A stretch of DNA of 17,799 nucleotides from Treponema sp. (GTDB lineage Bacteria > Spirochaetota > Spirochaetia > Treponematales > Treponemataceae), in the NCBI GenBank assembly GCA_016294035.1, contig JAEDCT010000029.1:1-17799 (forward strand), in the 5' to 3' direction. How positions within the stretch are numbered: position 1 is the first letter of the stretch; every line of letters starts with the position of its first letter. The notes beneath the pieces are model-generated. The model was given only the letters and a program-made list of their open reading frames with translations. It was not told the origin of the DNA and searched no databases. The translations under genes were made by a program, and so were the position numbers. Below are positions 14,975 through 17,799 of the stretch, piece after piece.

Positions 14975-17701
14975 CTATTTTTCTGGACTTTCCTGAACCC
15001 AATTCTTTGATTCAAAGATATTGTCTTTTACGTGCCACCATGTTTTTTCTGGAAGAACCAGAAGGTTTTCTGTGTGGTATTCAGGTCCAAACCCATCACT
15101 GGTTGTGATATAAACTCCGTTTTCCTTTGCCTTTTCATTGGCTTCAAGAGAGTATTCCTTTCCTGTGTAAGGGTTTACAGGTTTTTCTACAAGACCATGG
15201 AGAGCCATTGCCGGTGCATCGGCATTTGTCATGAATGAATTGTCGGTAACAAGAGGTCCTTCTGCATTGAAGTCCTTGATCATGAGTGTCGGGTGATAGT
15301 GTCCGCGGCCAAAGTAAGTTCTGTCTGCAACCTTCAAATCAAGTTCAACATCCTCTTCAAAGCATTTCTGGATTCCTGCAAATCCGTGGTCAGAGGTAAC
15401 GATGATTCGAGTGTTGTCATATACACCGTTTTCCTTGAGGAATTTGAACCATTCTCCGATTCTCACAAACTGTGCAATGTTTGTCATGTAGAACATGAGA
15501 TTTTTCTTGTCTTCCGGATAGTCTGTTCTTGGAGTCAGGGAAGGTGAATATGTAGGGTAATCCAAGGGGAATGTTGAATGCGAGATTTCATTTACAAATG
15601 AAATGAAATTCGGCTTGTCTGCATTTGTGTCTGTGAGTTTTGGAAGATATTCAAGAACTGCATAGTCATCAACAATAGACATGATTTCTGTTGTTGCCTG
15701 ATCCAGGCTTCTCCATGTTCCCTTCTTGTAAATCAGGATTCTGAATACGTTTGGAGAGCATCTGAAAAGACTCAGCCACAGGAAATTTCTCTTAAGCTGG
15801 TTTGTGTGCATGTCTGAGTTTGTGGAGAAGTTGTGTTCCCTGTACCAGTAAGGAGTGTAGACTGATTTTGTTGTGATTCCGTCAATATCCTTGTAGTCAT
15901 CACAAATGCTCATGTCTGCAATCCAGCTGTGGTTTGCCCATGATGAGTCTGCGAGGGTTGCATGGTATCCGGCCTTTTCAGTAAGGATTCTTGGAACTGC
16001 AAGAAGGGATTCGTTGTGCTTGTCTTTGAGAGATACCTTTGGCCTTTCATTCATGGCTTCAGGAGTATATTCGTATCCTCCAAAACATGGGGATGAACCA
16101 ATGAAAGTGTGTCCGTTGTATGAAAGTACATTAGGATAGTATGTGAATCCCGTCCAGTTTTCCCTTACTTCCGGTAACTTTTCAAACATTTCAGGGATTA
16201 TTTCACCTTCTGAACGGTCAAGCATGAGGAAAAGAACGTTTTTTCCGGTCTTTGAAAAATGGAATACAGGGGTAATTTCTGTTGCATGGGTGTTTTTGCT
16301 CTGGAGTTCAAGATAGTATGCAAATCCGTCAGAGATTTTCTTTGAGTTGATAACACTGAATGCTGCCACAACAATGAGTATGATTGCGCTTAATGAAACT
16401 GCCAGTTTTTTTGCGAAGTATTTTGTTACAAAAAGAACTGCCGCAAAGACTGCCGCTACACAAATCAGATTGATGAAGATAGTGCTTGTTTTTTCAATGA
16501 GCTTTGAGAAGTCACTGAATACAAGAAGATTGTTGATTGTTCCGTAGTTTCCAACAAATCCATAGGCATTGACCAGGGATGCTATGAGAAGCCACAATCC
16601 CAGGAATGCCATCATAGATTTTGTTCTCTTTCCGAAGAGGAAGTAGATGCATGATGGCCAGAAAACACAGAATCCAAATGCCTGTACAAAGGATTCCCTG
16701 ATGTATGTGAATGGGCTTAATGCATTTCCGATTCCAGAGAATTCCTGTGGTGAAGAGGCAATTACTGAAGAAGGAATTGTGTATCCACTCAGGAAGCACA
16801 TTGCCAGTGCAGTGGTGAAGAACAAAATCATGCAAAGCTTCTGGTCTTCCACCAATGGCACGAGGAATGTATCAATGATTTTTGATGCACCTTTTATGAT
16901 GAGTGGGGATGCAATGACTGCAAGGAATCCGGCAATCATGAGATATTTCTTGAAGTCAGCAACGTTTAAAATTGTAATGACAATGAGAGCCAGACAAATT
17001 GCTGATGCAAAGAAGTAGAAACTCTTCAGTGGATTCTTAAGCTTGTAGAAAATGTTCTTTATCATTGAGAACATATTGTTCATTGTCCAGTAGAAAACAA
17101 GACCTGATGGGGAAGGATAGAGAACAACAAGGAACAGTGCAGCCATTGAGAAAATCTGTATTTTTTCCCGTGCACCATGTCCCCTGGAGTAGATGAGTCC
17201 AGAAATACAGTTTATCAGTGTCATGGCTATTGGAAGAATGTTTACCTTGAATGTTCCGATGGTAAACAGTGCATCAGGCTGACCCAAGTCTTTCATGAAA
17301 AGGAACTGGTGTCCTTTTAAAAGCTCAAGCTCAGAAAGAAAGTGATATGCTGCAAGGAAGAATGGAATCTGAATGAGAAGCCCGAAAGATGATCGCAGGG
17401 CCATCATTGGGTGGTAGTGATTCTGCTTGTAGTAGGTTGTCAGGATCATGTACTGCTCATCGCCCTTGAATACGCTTTTAATGCGGCTTACCTGAGCCTT
17501 CATTTTCTGTTCGGTGAGGCGCTGATGTTCCTGCCAGCGTTCAGCAACTATGTATAGTGGCAGACAGAGAATTGTTACTGCCACACTGATTGTGAGAATG
17601 GAAAGTCCCTCACTTTTTGTAAGATTGTAGGGAATGTTGAAACACAGTTCCAGTAACTGTGTGATTGGGTAAATTATCATCAAATATAGAGAATGTAGCA
17701 T
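14975..17701 (-). CDS. YidC/Oxa1-like domain fused to polytopic LtaS-like membrane region and alkaline-phosphatase-superfamily domain
   Basis: A 908-aa integral membrane protein in three parts. (1) Residues 1-225 match the YidC/Oxa1 core: a TM at 32-53, a charged hairpin with FKGDEQ (78-83), LIQIPFFLAAYHFL (109-122) and SGLVFYWTMNN (199-209). (2) Residues 228-452 add about seven hydrophobic segments. (3) Residues 485-850 form an extracytoplasmic sulfatase/LtaS-like domain: metal ligand in MLDRSEGE (D495), probable nucleophile T532 in GHTFIGSSPCFGG, NEISHST (H709), SDHG (D771, H772) and GRGHYH (H801/H803). LtaS and phosphoethanolamine transferases use this fold to move phospho-alcohols from lipids to glycans. 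The groove arginine of canonical insertases is replaced by T43. No other in-frame start fits: AGGAG lies 1 nt before the ATG, an unusually tight spacing, and an in-frame stop sits four codons upstream. The intact frame shows a genuine fusion; the substrate is unknown. Confidence 0.9.
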   Translation of the reverse strand: MLHSLYLMIIYPITQLLELCFNIPYNLTKSEGLSILTISVAVTILCLPLYIVAERWQEHQRLTEQKMKAQVSRIKSVFKGDEQYMILTTYYKQNHYHPMMALRSSFGLLIQIPFFLAAYHFLSELELLKGHQFLFMKDLGQPDALFTIGTFKVNILPIAMTLINCISGLIYSRGHGAREKIQIFSMAALFLVVLYPSPSGLVFYWTMNNMFSMIKNIFYKLKNPLKSFYFFASAICLALIVITILNVADFKKYLMIAGFLAVIASPLIIKGASKIIDTFLVPLVEDQKLCMILFFTTALAMCFLSGYTIPSSVIASSPQEFSGIGNALSPFTYIRESFVQAFGFCVFWPSCIYFLFGKRTKSMMAFLGLWLLIASLVNAYGFVGNYGTINNLLVFSDFSKLIEKTSTIFINLICVAAVFAAVLFVTKYFAKKLAVSLSAIILIVVAAFSVINSKKISDGFAYYLELQSKNTHATEITPVFHFSKTGKNVLFLMLDRSEGEIIPEMFEKLPEVRENWTGFTYYPNVLSYNGHTFIGSSPCFGGYEYTPEAMNERPKVSLKDKHNESLLAVPRILTEKAGYHATLADSSWANHSWIADMSICDDYKDIDGITTKSVYTPYWYREHNFSTNSDMHTNQLKRNFLWLSLFRCSPNVFRILIYKKGTWRSLDQATTEIMSIVDDYAVLEYLPKLTDTNADKPNFISFVNEISHSTFPLDYPTYSPSLTPRTDYPEDKKNLMFYMTNIAQFVRIGEWFKFLKENGVYDNTRIIVTSDHGFAGIQKCFEEDVELDLKVADRTYFGRGHYHPTLMIKDFNAEGPLVTDNSFMTNADAPAMALHGLVEKPVNPYTGKEYSLEANEKAKENGVYITTSDGFGPEYHTENLLVLPEKTWWHVKDNIFESKNWVQESPEK

Positions 17702-17707
17702 ACTCCT

Positions 17708-17736
17708 ATTTTAATGATTTTGGGAATCTTAATCAA
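17708..17736 (-). promoter_or_regulatory. promoter-like motif abutting the operon start codon
   Basis: On the minus strand TTGATT (17731-17736) and TAAAAT (17708-17713) are separated by exactly 17 nt. Transcription from it would begin at or next to the ATG at 17701, giving a leaderless or nearly leaderless message. It may be a chance match in AT-rich DNA, with the real promoter further upstream outside the window. Confidence 0.3.
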
Positions 17737-17757
17737 CTTTAGAAACAGGGTCTCCGC

Positions 17758-17792
17758 ATTTAAAATACTTTTAAAGTGAATAGTATTTAAAT
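17758..17792. repeat. AT-rich imperfect inverted repeat upstream of the glycan operon
   Basis: Arms ATTTAAAATAC (17758-17768) and GTATTTAAAT (17783-17792) pair with a single bulged base around a 14-nt spacer. It sits 57-91 bp upstream of the first operon gene, a position suited to a regulator-binding site, although AT-rich symmetry can arise by chance. Confidence 0.35.
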
Positions 17793-17799
17793 TTTAAGA

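Larger units (their letters stand above)
8490..17701 (-). other. seven-gene surface-glycan operon
   Basis: Seven minus-strand genes run from 17701 to 8490 with gaps of 57, 53, 13, 40, 3 and 7 nt and no internal terminator. The order (membrane phosphotransferase-like fusion, glycerophosphotransferase-like, hddA, gmhA, GT4, hddC-gmhB, GT4) puts polymer phosphate chemistry first and heptose activation and transfer last. One transcript ending at 8441-8489 is the simplest reading. Its promoter lies at or beyond the window edge. Confidence 0.8.

Noticed and set aside
14465..15010. 181-codon plus-strand frame
   Set aside because: It lies opposite the conserved glycerophosphotransferase-like and fusion genes, its translation is low-complexity Cys/Ser/Val-rich, and it has no ribosome site; it is a shadow frame.
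1..17799. CRISPR arrays, tRNA or rRNA genes, transposase or phage genes
   Set aside because: I looked for regularly spaced repeats, cloverleaf-like segments and mobile-element protein motifs and saw none; absence from reading by eye is not proof.

Overview
ORGANISM. The window is bacterial: dense genes, Shine-Dalgarno sites, intrinsic terminators and a low-to-moderate G+C look. The gene set best fits a host-associated spirochaete of the Treponema type: a GDP-heptose pathway, LicC-like cytidylyltransferase/PLP-enzyme fusions, a CDP-glycerol glycerophosphotransferase-like protein and a YidC/phosphotransferase fusion. This is an inference from gene content; no rRNA or taxonomic marker beyond carB is present, and a Gram-positive gut anaerobe is not strictly excluded.

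LAYOUT. (1) 1-660: two tandem stem-loops and an orphan 190-aa protein gene on the minus strand. (2) 670-4355: carB on the minus strand with a perfect-stem terminator downstream. Its 360-bp upstream gap holds two minus-strand terminators and possibly a 60-codon ORF. (3) 4355-8421: two divergent genes, each encoding a nucleotidyltransferase domain fused to a class I/II (HisC/CobD-like) PLP enzyme, separated by a 272-bp regulatory gap. (4) 8449-8489: a strong bidirectional terminator between convergent units. (5) 8490-17701: a tightly packed seven-gene minus-strand operon. In transcription order it encodes a YidC-like/alkaline-phosphatase-superfamily membrane fusion, a CDP-glycerol glycerophosphotransferase-like protein, HddA, GmhA, a GT4 glycosyltransferase, an HddC-GmhB fusion, and a second GT4 that is a paralogue of the first. 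(6) 17702-17799: AT-rich upstream sequence with an inverted repeat and a promoter-like motif.

HOW IT WORKS TOGETHER. GmhA, HddA and the GmhB and HddC domains make up the whole route from sedoheptulose 7-phosphate to GDP-D-glycero-alpha-D-manno-heptose. The two GT4 enzymes are the obvious users of that or a related sugar nucleotide. The glycerophosphotransferase-like protein and the membrane phosphotransferase-like fusion suggest that the glycan carries, or is, a phosphodiester-linked polymer comparable to teichoic or lipoteichoic acid. The neighbouring cytidylyltransferase/PLP fusions could supply CDP-activated amino-alcohol phosphates (for example ethanolamine, serinol or choline type) as decorations. 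The window therefore looks like a surface-glycoconjugate locus beside a housekeeping pyrimidine/arginine gene.

MOST UNUSUAL ITEM. The 908-aa protein at 14975-17701 joins a YidC/Oxa1-like insertase fold, lacking the hallmark groove arginine, to a polytopic LtaS-like membrane region and an alkaline-phosphatase-superfamily catalytic domain.
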